Under the pieces are notes generated by a model. The model had not been told where the DNA came from. It saw only the letters and a list, made by a program, of their open reading frames with translations, and did not search any database. From positions 1 to 38,633 of the forward strand of contig DLHO01000024.1 in NCBI GenBank assembly GCA_002483265.1: DNA of 38,633 bases, written 5' to 3'. Shown here in pieces: positions 24,134 to 33,211 of this stretch; position 1 is the first letter of the stretch, and every line of letters starts with the position of its first letter. A program made the position numbers and the translations under genes. Source of the stretch: Flavobacteriales bacterium UBA7666. Its GTDB lineage: Bacteria; Bacteroidota; Bacteroidia; Flavobacteriales_D; Crocinitomicaceae.

Positions 24134-24311
24134 AACAAAACCATTCGCAATATTTAAAAATATAACACCGTGATTTTTCACTAACATTCCAAATCAGAAA
24201 ACCACTGAACGGCAAATTATTAACACTTAGTTAGATAAGTTGGCAGAAATAACTTCATTTTCATTGTTTAATAATTGACGTACCTTGAATCTGAATATTA
24301 AAAATATAACT

Positions 24312-24319
24312 TATCTTTG
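24312..24319 (+). promoter_or_regulatory. -7 element of the polysaccharide cluster
   Basis: TATCTTTG matches TAnnTTTG, with a TTG at 24285-24287 (24-nt spacer, on the long side). It would give an untranslated leader of about 75-80 nt and appears to be the only strong promoter for the 13 following genes. Confidence 0.5.
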
Positions 24320-24400
24320 AATTCCAAGATACAACATTAATCTGAAAACCTTCTTGCTGTGCGTCAACTCTAATGAGTTTGTTAAATCAGTTTTAATGAA

Positions 24401-25381
24401 ATGATGTATCAAAAAATACAAAACAAGAAAGTTTTAGTTACTGGGGGAGCAGGTTTTATTGGCTCCAGCCTATGTGAGGATCTTTTAAATTATGGCAACA
24501 CTGTCATTTGTCTTGATAACTTCTCAACTGGTTACCGGAAGAATATTATTTCTTTTCTATCTCACCCGAATTTTCACTTGATAGATGGAGATATTCGTAA
24601 TATTACCGATTGTCAAACAGCAGTCCAGGATGTTGATATAGTTTTACATCAGGCGGCTTTAGGATCAGTTCCAAGATCATTAGATGATCCGGCTACAGCC
24701 AATGAGGTAAATATTACCGGATTCCTGAATATGCTTATTGCTGCCAGAGATGCAGGAGTCAAACGCTTTGTATATGCTGCCAGCTCTTCTACATATGGTG
24801 ATTCTGAGGGGTTGCCAAAGGTGGAAGATCTCATTGGAAAACCACTATCTCCTTATGCTGTAACAAAGTACGTTAATGAATTGTATGCTCACGTCTTTGG
24901 ATTAAGTTATGGGATGGAGACAATAGGGTTGCGTTATTTTAATGTTTACGGCCGTCGTCAGGATCCTGATGGAGCCTATGCCGCGGTTATTCCAAAATTC
25001 ATTCAGCAGTTTATGCGATTTGAATCACCAATAATTAATGGAGATGGTTCCTATTCTCGTGATTTCACCTATATTGATAACGTCATTCAAATGAATCATT
25101 TGGCTGCTACTACAGAAGATCAATCGGCTATTGGCCAGGTATTTAATACTGCGGTTGGAGAGCGAACAACATTGTTGGAAGTTACACAACTTATCAAACA
25201 CTATCTGGCTGAGTTTGATCCTAAGATTTCAACTGTTGATATTAAATTTGGGCCGAGTCGTCAGGGAGATATCCCCCATTCTCTTGCTAGTGTGGATAAA
25301 GCAAAAGAACTGCTTGGGTATGAACCCAGCCATGATCTGGCATCCGGATTAAAAGAAAGTTTGAAATGGTATTTCAATTAA
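24401..25381 (+). CDS. UDP-N-acetylglucosamine 4-epimerase (WbpP/TviC type)
   Basis: Extended short-chain dehydrogenase of 326 residues that reversibly inverts C4 of UDP-GlcNAc (or its uronic acid) to the galacto form, using bound NAD. NAD-binding TGGAGFIGS at 14-22; catalytic serine region SSSTYG at 128-133; Tyr-x3-Lys as YAVTK at 152-156; then LRYFNVYGRRQDPDGAYAAVIP, a segment strongly reminiscent of WbpP and TviC. First gene of the polysaccharide cluster, supplying a GalNAc-type donor. Two adjacent ATGs (24401 and 24404) are possible starts. Substrate is inferred from resemblance to WbpP; a UDP-glucuronate-type epimerase is less likely. Confidence 0.87.
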   Translation: MMYQKIQNKKVLVTGGAGFIGSSLCEDLLNYGNTVICLDNFSTGYRKNIISFLSHPNFHLIDGDIRNITDCQTAVQDVDIVLHQAALGSVPRSLDDPATANEVNITGFLNMLIAARDAGVKRFVYAASSSTYGDSEGLPKVEDLIGKPLSPYAVTKYVNELYAHVFGLSYGMETIGLRYFNVYGRRQDPDGAYAAVIPKFIQQFMRFESPIINGDGSYSRDFTYIDNVIQMNHLAATTEDQSAIGQVFNTAVGERTTLLEVTQLIKHYLAEFDPKISTVDIKFGPSRQGDIPHSLASVDKAKELLGYEPSHDLASGLKESLKWYFN

Positions 25382-25384
25382 AGC

Positions 25385-25981
25385 ATGAATAATATCAGAT
25401 TTGAAAATAAACTTGTTGAACTTAAGATTGAATTACTAAGTCTGATCAGATCGTTTTTTCTTTTTGGAAATCCGAAAAAAGTTCGTTTTGGCAGACGTGT
25501 GCGATTAACGGGGAAAATCCGTTTCGGAAACGATGTAACAATTCAGGATTATAGCCGGATCAGGGGCAGAAATATTGAACTCCAGGATCATGTATTTATT
25601 CATGAGAATGTTTTTATCCGTTCTGCTGTGACGGTGCAAATTGGACGGGGAACTACCATTAATCGCAATACGTGTGTTTTGGATCATGTGATCATTGGAA
25701 ACGATTGCTCTATCGCTCCGAATTGCGTCATTGTAGGATCAAATCATCAGTTTATGGATGGTTCTAAAACGATCAAATCTCAAGGATCTGAAATAGTGGG
25801 GATCGTAATTGAAGATGATGTATGGATTGCTGCAAATGTTACAGTACTGGATGGTGTAACCATTGGAAAAGGAAGTGTAGTTGCTGCCGGAGCTGTTGTA
25901 ACTAAATCAGTGATGCCATACACAATTGTTGGCGGTGTTCCCGCAAAGGAAATTGGTAAAAGAAATCATGTCCTCGTTTAA
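25385..25981 (+). CDS. Hexapeptide-repeat acyltransferase (Maa/WcaF-like)
   Basis: 198-residue left-handed beta-helix O- or N-acyltransferase. Hexapeptide repeats run from about residue 45 to 180 (for example IGRGTTINRNTCVLDHVIIGND, then IEDDVWIAANVTVLDGVTIGKGSVVAAGAVV), with a loop GSNHQFMDG carrying the candidate catalytic His, and the usual VGGVPAKEIGKR end. Probably acetylates a sugar of the polysaccharide in the cytoplasm. It follows the epimerase by 3 bp and overlaps the flippase gene by 14 bp. Confidence 0.87.
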   Translation: MNNIRFENKLVELKIELLSLIRSFFLFGNPKKVRFGRRVRLTGKIRFGNDVTIQDYSRIRGRNIELQDHVFIHENVFIRSAVTVQIGRGTTINRNTCVLDHVIIGNDCSIAPNCVIVGSNHQFMDGSKTIKSQGSEIVGIVIEDDVWIAANVTVLDGVTIGKGSVVAAGAVVTKSVMPYTIVGGVPAKEIGKRNHVLV

Positions 25982-27398
25982 TCATTACAGATGGAGTGCA
26001 ATTAATCGATTCGGGGTTCAACTGATCGGTTTTATTGGAAATGTCCTGATCGCCAGGCAGCTATCTCCTGATGATTATGGATTGGTAGCCATGCTTTCCA
26101 TTTTCATTGGTATTGCATGGAATCTTACTGAATCCGGGTTTGCCGATTATCTGATTGTAAAGACTGATGCCGATAAAAAAGACTTCTCGACGATTTTTAG
26201 TCATAACATGTTTATTAGTATTCTACTATACGGTTTACTGTATTTCACAGCACCTTTAATAGCAGCTTTTTTTGAACGATCGGAATTGGTGGATATTACT
26301 CGTGTCATTGCGCTAAGTATCATCCTAAAAGCAGTTACACTTACGGAATTCACCAGAATGAGAAAAGAGTTGTTGTTCAAACACTCAGCTATTATACAAC
26401 TTTCCAGTAGTATCGTTTCAGTGATTGTCTCCTATATTCTTGCGCTTCGTGGCTTTGGTTATTGGGCTATCGTCTGTCAGACTCTCGTAATCGCTGCAAC
26501 TAATTTAATCATGATTATTCTTCTGAATAAATGGCGTCCTGATTTCCATTTTGATTGGACGAGATATAAGACCATGCGAGGATTCAGCAACAATATGTTG
26601 TGGTCCTATTTTACCAATCAAATCGGGCAGAATATCTACACCGTATTCATTGGTAAATTTCAATCGAGCGTTCTATTAGGGTTTTACAATCAGGCTTCAA
26701 AGATTAATGATGCCTGTTTTCAGGGAATTAACGCAGTCATCCTTACCACATCTTACCCGTTATTAGCAAAGGAAAAAGACAAAGCAATTCGGAAAGGCAT
26801 GTATGACAAGGTTCTAAATCACTTTTTATTCATTCAGTTCCTTTTGTGCTTTTTCATAATCGGTTCGGCATACCCTTTAATGGAGGTCGTATTTGGTCTT
26901 AAGTGGGTGGAAACAGCACCTTATTTGCAGTTATTGACTTTGTCCTTGTTATTTTATCCGTTGACTACATTGAATGCAAATATCATTAAAATCGAAGGTA
27001 AATCTGCTCTTTATCGAAATCTTACCTTTCTGAGAAACGGATTGAATTTGGCAGCAATTCTTTGTACCTTCCTCCTATCCATTGAAATGATATTGATCGG
27101 CCAGTTGATCGCAAGATATATCTCTGTGACAATTGATGTACTGGTATGTGGCAAATTAATCGCATTTAAACCAACCCAACAATTAAAAATAGTATTGCTC
27201 CAAATTATTGCTCCCACAGCTGCAATGATTGTTGCCTTTGGATTAAGTCTCATGATAGAAAACACAGTACTTAAGCTCATTGGATACACCATTAGCTATT
27301 TTCTTTTGTTTTTGTTCTTTAATACCTTTATAAAGAACGATACACAAGGGTATTACATAGAGAAGGGAAAGGTACTCATTAAAAAAATCCGGTCATGA
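25968..27398 (+). CDS. Polysaccharide flippase (Wzx/WzxC-like, MOP superfamily)
   Basis: Integral inner-membrane protein of 476 residues with about 12-14 hydrophobic segments. The N-terminus, RWSAINRFGVQLIGFIGNVLIARQLSPDDYGLVAM, is the signature of the PST branch of lipid-linked oligosaccharide flippases. It moves the undecaprenyl-linked repeat unit to the periplasmic face. The ATG at 25968 is chosen because it starts at this signature; a longer upstream frame would lie within the preceding gene. Overlaps the preceding gene by 14 bp and the next by 4 bp. Confidence 0.88.
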   Translation: MSSFNHYRWSAINRFGVQLIGFIGNVLIARQLSPDDYGLVAMLSIFIGIAWNLTESGFADYLIVKTDADKKDFSTIFSHNMFISILLYGLLYFTAPLIAAFFERSELVDITRVIALSIILKAVTLTEFTRMRKELLFKHSAIIQLSSSIVSVIVSYILALRGFGYWAIVCQTLVIAATNLIMIILLNKWRPDFHFDWTRYKTMRGFSNNMLWSYFTNQIGQNIYTVFIGKFQSSVLLGFYNQASKINDACFQGINAVILTTSYPLLAKEKDKAIRKGMYDKVLNHFLFIQFLLCFFIIGSAYPLMEVVFGLKWVETAPYLQLLTLSLLFYPLTTLNANIIKIEGKSALYRNLTFLRNGLNLAAILCTFLLSIEMILIGQLIARYISVTIDVLVCGKLIAFKPTQQLKIVLLQIIAPTAAMIVAFGLSLMIENTVLKLIGYTISYFLLFLFFNTFIKNDTQGYYIEKGKVLIKKIRS

Positions 27399-28108
27399 AT
27401 GTAGGACGATTTTTGAAAAACAAATTTAACAATCTCGAGTTGCGCTGGGCCAGAACATCTCCCAAGCGATATGTGGCTTATCTGCGAAGAAGAGGTGTTG
27501 TGATTGGGGAAGGATGCAAGTTCTATTCCGGACTTAAAACGATTTCAATAGATACTACGAGGCCTTCACTAATAGAGATTGGTAATGATGTAGCGTTTAA
27601 TAAAAACTGTAAACTGGTTACCCATGACTATGCTACAAAAGTTTTTTTGGCCACACACCAAGAGTTTATCGCCTCTTCGGGGAAAATCAAAATAGGAAAC
27701 AATGTGAGTTTCGGTATGGATTGCACAGTACTTAAGAATGTTACCATTGGAGATAATTGTTTCATTGGTCTTGGTTCTGTTGTAACTAAAAACATCCCTT
27801 CTAATAGCGTTGCTATTGGCGCTCCGGCGAAGGTGATTGCCACTATTGACGAGTATTTTATGAAACGAAAAGAGGAATCGGTTCAGGAAGCATTGGAATA
27901 CGCCAGAAGTATTCAGGAACGATTTAACAGACGACCAAAGATTGAAGATTTTTGGGAAGAGTTTCCATTGTTTTTGAATGGATCAGATGAATGTCCGGAA
28001 TTGCCCATTAAAGCTCAATTGGGACCAGCATACGAAAACTACAAAAAGAATCATAAAGCCAGGTTCAATGGCTTTGACGATTTCTTGAAAAACGCAGGTA
28101 TTGAATGA
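27395..28108 (+). CDS. Hexapeptide-repeat acyltransferase with C-terminal extension
   Basis: 237-residue left-handed beta-helix acyltransferase, second in the cluster. Repeats occupy about residues 35-150 (IEIGNDVAFNKNCKLVTHDYAT; IKIGNNVSFGMDCTVLKNVTIGDN; GLGSVVTKNIPSNSVAIGAPAKV), with THD in the usual catalytic His loop. The last ~80 residues are a helical extension (EEFPLFLNGSDECPELP and beyond) not found in the shorter relative at 25385. Probably O-acetylates another sugar of the repeat unit. 4-bp ATGA overlaps on both sides. Confidence 0.85.
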   Translation: MNVGRFLKNKFNNLELRWARTSPKRYVAYLRRRGVVIGEGCKFYSGLKTISIDTTRPSLIEIGNDVAFNKNCKLVTHDYATKVFLATHQEFIASSGKIKIGNNVSFGMDCTVLKNVTIGDNCFIGLGSVVTKNIPSNSVAIGAPAKVIATIDEYFMKRKEESVQEALEYARSIQERFNRRPKIEDFWEEFPLFLNGSDECPELPIKAQLGPAYENYKKNHKARFNGFDDFLKNAGIE

Positions 28109-29217
28109 GAAAGATTGTGTTTTTACATCCTGCTCACTATGAACAATCAATGGGTGGAGCTGAATATCAGATTTCGCTTTTGATTGAGTTTCTTAAGAAG
28201 CAATCTGCTAGTGTCGAGATATATCACATCTTCGAAGATAATCGAACGCCCATTAAAAATGAATTAAACATACAGTTGGTTCCCTTAAAGAAAATTAAAC
28301 TTAATAAGCGCTTTGGAGACAGATGGTTTCTGTATAAAAAAAGAATCGTCGCGGAACTCGAAAGAATCCAACCAGATGTTATTTACACCCGGTTTTTTTC
28401 TTCCTGGAGCGGTATCGCTGCCGATTTTGCGCGTCAGAACAATTGCACACATATCTGGGCTTTGGCTTCAGATAATGATGTGACCAGATTGCAACAGCGG
28501 GTATCTCTATTGAAACCCTTGGACTTTATTGAGAATAAATGGGTGAAAAAAGCCTTCAATTATGCTAACTATATTCTGACACAAAACCGCCACCAACAGG
28601 AACAGCTACAAACGGTTTATCAACGTGAGGGTATACTAATTAGGCAATCCACTGACGTTTGTCAGGAAGACACCATTGTCAAACCCAATTCACACATTGC
28701 TATTTGCTGGATCGCGAACCTGAAAGCCATTAAACAACCCGAGTTGTTTGTTGAATTAGCTGAAAGATTCAAAACAAATCAGTCCATCAGTTTCACCATG
28801 ATAGGAAGGCCTAACAAGGATTATAAGGAGTTGCTTCAAAAGGCAGCAGATCGCATTCCGAACTTTCATTACTTAGGGGAAATTCCTAATTCCGAGGTCA
28901 ATACGCAGTTAAGTCAAAGTCACATTTTGGTGAATACCAGTCAATATGAGGGGTTTTCTAATACGTTTGTTCAGGCGTGGATGAGAAAGGTAGTGGTGGT
29001 CAGTTTAAATTCCAATCCGGACGGTTTGCTGACAGACAAAGAGATCGGTTTTGTATCCGGAAATCCGGACGAACTCGAAAAAACCATTGGTGATCTGGTT
29101 GGTAACACAGATACTATAGAGAAAACAGGAAAAAAAGCCTTTGATTATGCGCAAGCGAATCACTCCTATGCATTGAACATGGCAATACTTACTAAATTAA
29201 TGGGAATTGATGAGTAA
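28105..29217 (+). CDS. Glycosyltransferase family 4 protein
   Basis: 370-residue GT-B fold retaining glycosyltransferase. The N-terminus (FLHPAHYEQSMGGAEYQISLLIEFL) has the glycine-rich acceptor loop; the C-terminal half holds the GT4 donor region (IGRPNKDYKELLQ, YLGEIPNSEVNTQLSQSHILVNTSQYEGFSNTFVQAWMRK). The usual E-x7-E motif here reads E-G-F-S-N-T-F-V-Q, with the second Glu replaced by Gln. Adds one sugar of the repeat unit on the cytoplasmic face; donor and acceptor unknown. Overlaps the next gene by 8 bp. Confidence 0.87.
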   Translation: MRKIVFLHPAHYEQSMGGAEYQISLLIEFLKKQSASVEIYHIFEDNRTPIKNELNIQLVPLKKIKLNKRFGDRWFLYKKRIVAELERIQPDVIYTRFFSSWSGIAADFARQNNCTHIWALASDNDVTRLQQRVSLLKPLDFIENKWVKKAFNYANYILTQNRHQQEQLQTVYQREGILIRQSTDVCQEDTIVKPNSHIAICWIANLKAIKQPELFVELAERFKTNQSISFTMIGRPNKDYKELLQKAADRIPNFHYLGEIPNSEVNTQLSQSHILVNTSQYEGFSNTFVQAWMRKVVVVSLNSNPDGLLTDKEIGFVSGNPDELEKTIGDLVGNTDTIEKTGKKAFDYAQANHSYALNMAILTKLMGIDE

Positions 29218-30364
29218 TAGACAAATTCATTGGTTTGAGGCCAAACAGTTGGATCGCGTTACGAATTTCTCTACAGAGATTGAAGTGGTTAAAGCTGCCA
29301 TTCGAGCTGGAGTCCCGATGACCTATTACTGCACTTTTAAGGAAACCAAGGTGTACTTCGGGCTCGATGGACATATCCGTTACTTGGGAAAGTTTAAGAA
29401 CAGATACCTCAAATCAATCGAATTTCAACTATTGGTGGTTATTCGAAATTTGAAATTAGTAGTGTCCGGATCGAATCATGTAATTATCGTGAATCAGGAT
29501 TTGGTAAAACATGTTTTACCGGCCTTGTTCATTAATAAGTTGTTTCGTAAGGGGAATAAATTTGTCATTGACATCCGCACAACTCCAACCAATCCGGATT
29601 CGTTTCAAACGGATATGAAACGTTTTCACAGAAGTTTCAAAAAGGCAGTAAAGTACTTCGATGGATTGAGTTTTATTACCCCATTCATGGAAAAATATCT
29701 CATGAAGGACTATCAAACAAAAAAGCCTACAGTTCATTGGAGCTCCGGAGTTGATATTGAATTGTTCGATACCAAGCGATACCCGAAATCAGAAACAGAT
29801 CGACCCTTCATCATTTTTTATCACGGTGGAATTTCTGAATCCAGAGGGAACCTTCATTTAATTAAAGCCTGTGAAAGGTTAGTTGCCAAAGGTTACAGAA
29901 TCGAATTAGTACAAATTGGAATTTGTGTCGATAGTAGTATTCCAAATTACATTTCGGATCAGAAAATCCACACATGGTGTAAGTTATTGCCAGCGATACC
30001 TTTGGGTGAAATCCCTCAAATTGTTTCGGAGATTGACTTACCCGTTTTACCATTTCCGGATTTTTTAGCATGGCGTGTTTCTAGCCCTATTAAATTGATG
30101 GAATACCTCGCAATGGGGAAAAAAGTTCTTGCACCAAGAATCGAAGCGTTTACGGATGTGTTTAGAGATAGACCAGATTTAATTTTTTATTTTGAATCGG
30201 AGAATGTCAATCAAATTGATGAGCTCAGTGACAAAATAGCCGAAATTATTGATGCCGATCTTTTGAAAAAAGTAGACCAACAAGCATGTATCGATTTTGT
30301 AAGTTCAACCTATACGTGGAATAAGCAAACAAATCACCTAATTGATTTCTGCATACAATTATGA
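29210..30364 (+). CDS. Glycosyltransferase family 4-like protein
   Basis: 384-residue GT-B type protein from the ATG at 29210. The N-terminal half is divergent; the C-terminal half has FIIFYHGGISESRGNLHLIKACERL and SSPIKLMEYLAMGKKVLAPRI, the donor-binding end of GT4 enzymes. Several helices at about 75-110 are amphipathic or hydrophobic (IEFQLLVVIRNLKLVV), suggesting peripheral membrane contact. Specificity unknown. It overlaps the preceding gene by 8 bp and the following membrane protein by 4 bp. Confidence 0.8.
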   Translation: MSNRQIHWFEAKQLDRVTNFSTEIEVVKAAIRAGVPMTYYCTFKETKVYFGLDGHIRYLGKFKNRYLKSIEFQLLVVIRNLKLVVSGSNHVIIVNQDLVKHVLPALFINKLFRKGNKFVIDIRTTPTNPDSFQTDMKRFHRSFKKAVKYFDGLSFITPFMEKYLMKDYQTKKPTVHWSSGVDIELFDTKRYPKSETDRPFIIFYHGGISESRGNLHLIKACERLVAKGYRIELVQIGICVDSSIPNYISDQKIHTWCKLLPAIPLGEIPQIVSEIDLPVLPFPDFLAWRVSSPIKLMEYLAMGKKVLAPRIEAFTDVFRDRPDLIFYFESENVNQIDELSDKIAEIIDADLLKKVDQQACIDFVSSTYTWNKQTNHLIDFCIQL

Positions 30365-31647
30365 GCAAAATAAAATTGAATTTATTATTTCTGTGCTTAT
30401 TCTTTGTTTATACGCAAGGTATGTGGGAACGCACCTTGTTTTTTCTGCCCGACGCAACGTATATCGTTGATGTAGCTATTGTTGCATTTATAGTGTTTCA
30501 ATTTAAATGGAATCCAAGAACCCCCGGATCTAAAGTGTTTTTTGCTTTTTTGTTGACGGCTTTCTTAGTAGGAATGACAAATTCTGATTCCATTGTAGAA
30601 ACATTTTTATACATCCGATTCGCTATTTATACTTATCTGATTTACGTCCAGCTTTACAGTTTGGGACTGGATACAAAGACCTGGTTTAGACTACTCAAAT
30701 TTTCTTTGTGGATGATTATCATTCAGGTCATCGGATCATTGTATACCATTTTCTTTTTAGGTGAACAAATCGAGGGATATGTTGGTTTAATGTCCAGCAA
30801 AGGTGGAACTACGGCCACCATCTTTCCATTATTTGTTTCAAGTATTGCATTGCTGTATTATTTATTCCGGTCTAAAATGCTCTGGAAAGAATGGTTAATC
30901 CTTTCATTGGTTTTTCTAAGTGTATTCTCAATCGGTTATGCGAGTGGAAAACGCGGTATTTACTTTACCATTCCTGTTTTCTTTATCATCACTATACTTA
31001 TGGCATTCCCGATCTTAATTAAGAGTGGTTTTTTTAAAAGAAAATTAATTGGGATTGTTTCAATAGCGGCATTACTTATTCCGGTATTGATTTTCGGGAT
31101 CTTCAATTCGAGGGGGCTCAATTACTCATTGTCCGGAAATGAATCGTATTCCGAAGTGATTTTAAATGCTTTCAGTTTTGCGGAAGAGTATGAATCCGCC
31201 ACCGATCAATACGGGCGTACAATCGGACGTACGAATACAACTACACAGATTCTTGACAAATCCTTATCTGAACCAACATTGTTTATCTCTGGTGTTGGCT
31301 ATAGAACGACTAAAGAAGAATCCACCATGCTTCGATTAGGCTATGGTTATGGATTGGTCGGATTTACCAGAGATCTCATCTCTGCCGGTTGGATTGTATC
31401 TGTGCTAACAGTCATTTTTATGTCACTGATCATTTTAAAGAATCATTCGGCGAAACTGGGACTTACTAAAGTTCTCCGGCGTTTGATCTTTTTAGTTTTT
31501 TTGTACACCCATTTTTTCTACTCGTCCGATTTCACTGTTAGTCTGAAAATTAATTTACTGTTGGTCATACTCTTGGCATTGATCAATAGTCCTTTGCATA
31601 AAAATGCTAGTTTAGAAGTACTCTCATCAAACAAGCTAATTAAATGA
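30361..31647 (+). CDS. O-antigen polymerase/ligase-like membrane protein (Wzy candidate)
   Basis: 428-residue polytopic membrane protein with about 10-11 hydrophobic segments and one large periplasmic loop at about residues 255-330 (contains SYSEVILNAFSFAEEYESATDQYG and GVGYRTTKEESTML). This topology, plus position between flippase and glycosyltransferases, fits Wzy or an O-antigen ligase; such proteins have little sequence conservation, so the call depends mainly on topology and context. It would polymerise repeat units at the periplasmic face. 4-bp overlaps on both sides. Confidence 0.72.
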   Translation: MSKIKLNLLFLCLFFVYTQGMWERTLFFLPDATYIVDVAIVAFIVFQFKWNPRTPGSKVFFAFLLTAFLVGMTNSDSIVETFLYIRFAIYTYLIYVQLYSLGLDTKTWFRLLKFSLWMIIIQVIGSLYTIFFLGEQIEGYVGLMSSKGGTTATIFPLFVSSIALLYYLFRSKMLWKEWLILSLVFLSVFSIGYASGKRGIYFTIPVFFIITILMAFPILIKSGFFKRKLIGIVSIAALLIPVLIFGIFNSRGLNYSLSGNESYSEVILNAFSFAEEYESATDQYGRTIGRTNTTTQILDKSLSEPTLFISGVGYRTTKEESTMLRLGYGYGLVGFTRDLISAGWIVSVLTVIFMSLIILKNHSAKLGLTKVLRRLIFLVFLYTHFFYSSDFTVSLKINLLLVILLALINSPLHKNASLEVLSSNKLIK

Positions 31648-32585
31648 GCAGGCTAAAATCCATATTGAATTATGCTCTCAAAGAACTTGTAGGATACGGT
31701 TTCCGTCTAGTTGGATTGGTGCATCTACTGAAATTCCGCAATCGCAATACGGCGGTCTTAGTAGTTCTCAATTATCACAACTTTTCGGATTATTCAAATT
31801 ATGCTATTCGCAGAGGAAGTTTATTGTCTTCAGGTCATCAAGCGAATTTTGAAAAACAAGCAAAATGGCTTAAAAAGCATTTCAAATTTGTAACCCCGAC
31901 CAATTTCTATGAACACTCGACAGATAAGGGGCTAATGGTATTTTTAACCTTTGATGATGGGTATAAGGATAATGTGGAAATAGCCCTACCTATTTTGGAC
32001 AAGTATAACCTGTTAGCAGCATTCTTTATTGTTAGCAATATTCCGGATAGCAATCAATGGTTGTGGCACGATAAGATTCGGTATTTAGTGAGCACAACTA
32101 TGTTGGAATCTGCTAAATCTGAATTGGCCTTGAAAAATTTGAACCTGGGCAAGGAGCCAGATCCAGTTTTTCTGAAAGAAGTGAAGGATCTGGAATCAAC
32201 CCTTCCCCACCACAGACTTATGATGAACTGGGATGAAATTCAGCTTTTGAAACAGCGTGGATTTATTATCGGATCTCACACCCACACCCACAGTCCGTTA
32301 AAGTTCCTGTCACCGGAGAAACGGATAGAAGAAATGGATCTTTCTCGTCAAACAATGGCTTCGAAATTGAATGGCGACATCTCCTTTTTTGCATATCCGA
32401 ATGGATTGTATGATGACGATTGCCATTCCCTTATGAGGGAATATGGAGTGAAATATGCTTTTACAACCAACCTGGGATTCAACCGACAGAATGAATCTCC
32501 GCTTGAAATTAAACGCATAGGTATAAATGCTTCCGATAGCATTGGAGTTATCTTGATAAAACTTTTTCTAAATTCCAGAAAATGA
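31644..32585 (+). CDS. Polysaccharide deacetylase (NodB/CE4 family)
   Basis: 313-residue carbohydrate esterase family 4 protein. Motif 1 TFDDGY at 102-107 (catalytic base and metal Asp), motif 2 SHTHTH at 211-216 (metal His pair), and FAYPNG at 249-254. Between motifs 1 and 2 there is an ~85-residue insertion, common in the branch found in capsule clusters. No clear signal peptide, so it may act on a cytoplasmic lipid-linked intermediate. It would remove an N-acetyl group, leaving a free amine that the following GNAT and FemAB-like enzymes could acylate; this link is inferred. Confidence 0.87.
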   Translation: MSRLKSILNYALKELVGYGFRLVGLVHLLKFRNRNTAVLVVLNYHNFSDYSNYAIRRGSLLSSGHQANFEKQAKWLKKHFKFVTPTNFYEHSTDKGLMVFLTFDDGYKDNVEIALPILDKYNLLAAFFIVSNIPDSNQWLWHDKIRYLVSTTMLESAKSELALKNLNLGKEPDPVFLKEVKDLESTLPHHRLMMNWDEIQLLKQRGFIIGSHTHTHSPLKFLSPEKRIEEMDLSRQTMASKLNGDISFFAYPNGLYDDDCHSLMREYGVKYAFTTNLGFNRQNESPLEIKRIGINASDSIGVILIKLFLNSRK

Positions 32586-33211
32586 GTATTCGGGATACAT
32601 ATAAGCAGTATGGGTGGAAGTTCTTTCCGCGATTGATAAAATCCGGTTTGAGACGTTTCGGGATTCAGTATGAGGTATTTTATTTGCTGGAATGGAATGT
32701 GAATACAGAGGAGTTAAACCGAAAGATGGAGGGGTATGATTTTTCCGATATTCAAGAATTGACAATAGATGATTTACAAAGCTCCGACTCGTTTTCCGAA
32801 CAGAAAAAGAATTTGTTTCAGGTGCGCTTGAAATCGAAGGAATATTCCTGCTATGGAATTAAGCATGCGGATGAAATCGTTTATTCAACCTGGATTTCAT
32901 GGAGTACTATGGGATATCCGTCTTATTTTAATAAAACCGAAAAGTTACAGAAAAATGAGGCCCTGCTGGAAGACTCTTTTTGCCATCCAACCCAGCGAGG
33001 AAAAGGTTTACACTCTAAAATGAACCTGTTTCGTATGCAACTAATCAGCGAAAGGGGTCGTTCAGCAGTTTTGGCTTTGGTACTTAAAGAAAATACGCCA
33101 GCTTTAAACGTACAATTGAAAAGTGGTTTTAGAATAGTAAAGGAAATCAGATTTCTAAAAGTAGGAAGTCAGAGAAAAATAAAAGAAATCGTTGTAAATG
33201 GTAATCTGTAA
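32582..33211 (+). CDS. GNAT-family acetyltransferase
   Basis: 209-residue protein whose C-terminal half fits the GNAT fold: acetyl-CoA loop QRGKG at 138-142 (SFCHPTQRGKGLHSKM), a following helix, and ALNVQLKSGFRIVKEIRFLKV like the terminal strands of the fold. The N-terminal ~60 residues are not recognised. Position after the deacetylase suggests it acylates a sugar amine of the polysaccharide. Overlaps the deacetylase gene by 4 bp and the FemAB-like gene by 14 bp. Confidence 0.75.
   Translation: MSIRDTYKQYGWKFFPRLIKSGLRRFGIQYEVFYLLEWNVNTEELNRKMEGYDFSDIQELTIDDLQSSDSFSEQKKNLFQVRLKSKEYSCYGIKHADEIVYSTWISWSTMGYPSYFNKTEKLQKNEALLEDSFCHPTQRGKGLHSKMNLFRMQLISERGRSAVLALVLKENTPALNVQLKSGFRIVKEIRFLKVGSQRKIKEIVVNGNL

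Larger units (their letters stand above)
24095..24400. other. Divergent intergenic region: OmpA / polysaccharide cluster
   Basis: 306 bp with outward -7 elements for each side (24126-24133 minus, 24312-24319 plus). No small gene, RNA or antiterminator-like leader was recognised, although many polysaccharide clusters have one. Confidence 0.6.

Noticed and set aside
24216..24240. Pho-box-like TTAACACTTAGTTAGAT upstream of the OmpA gene
   Set aside because: Only one hexamer is exact and the neighbouring genes have no phosphate link; probably chance in AT-rich DNA.
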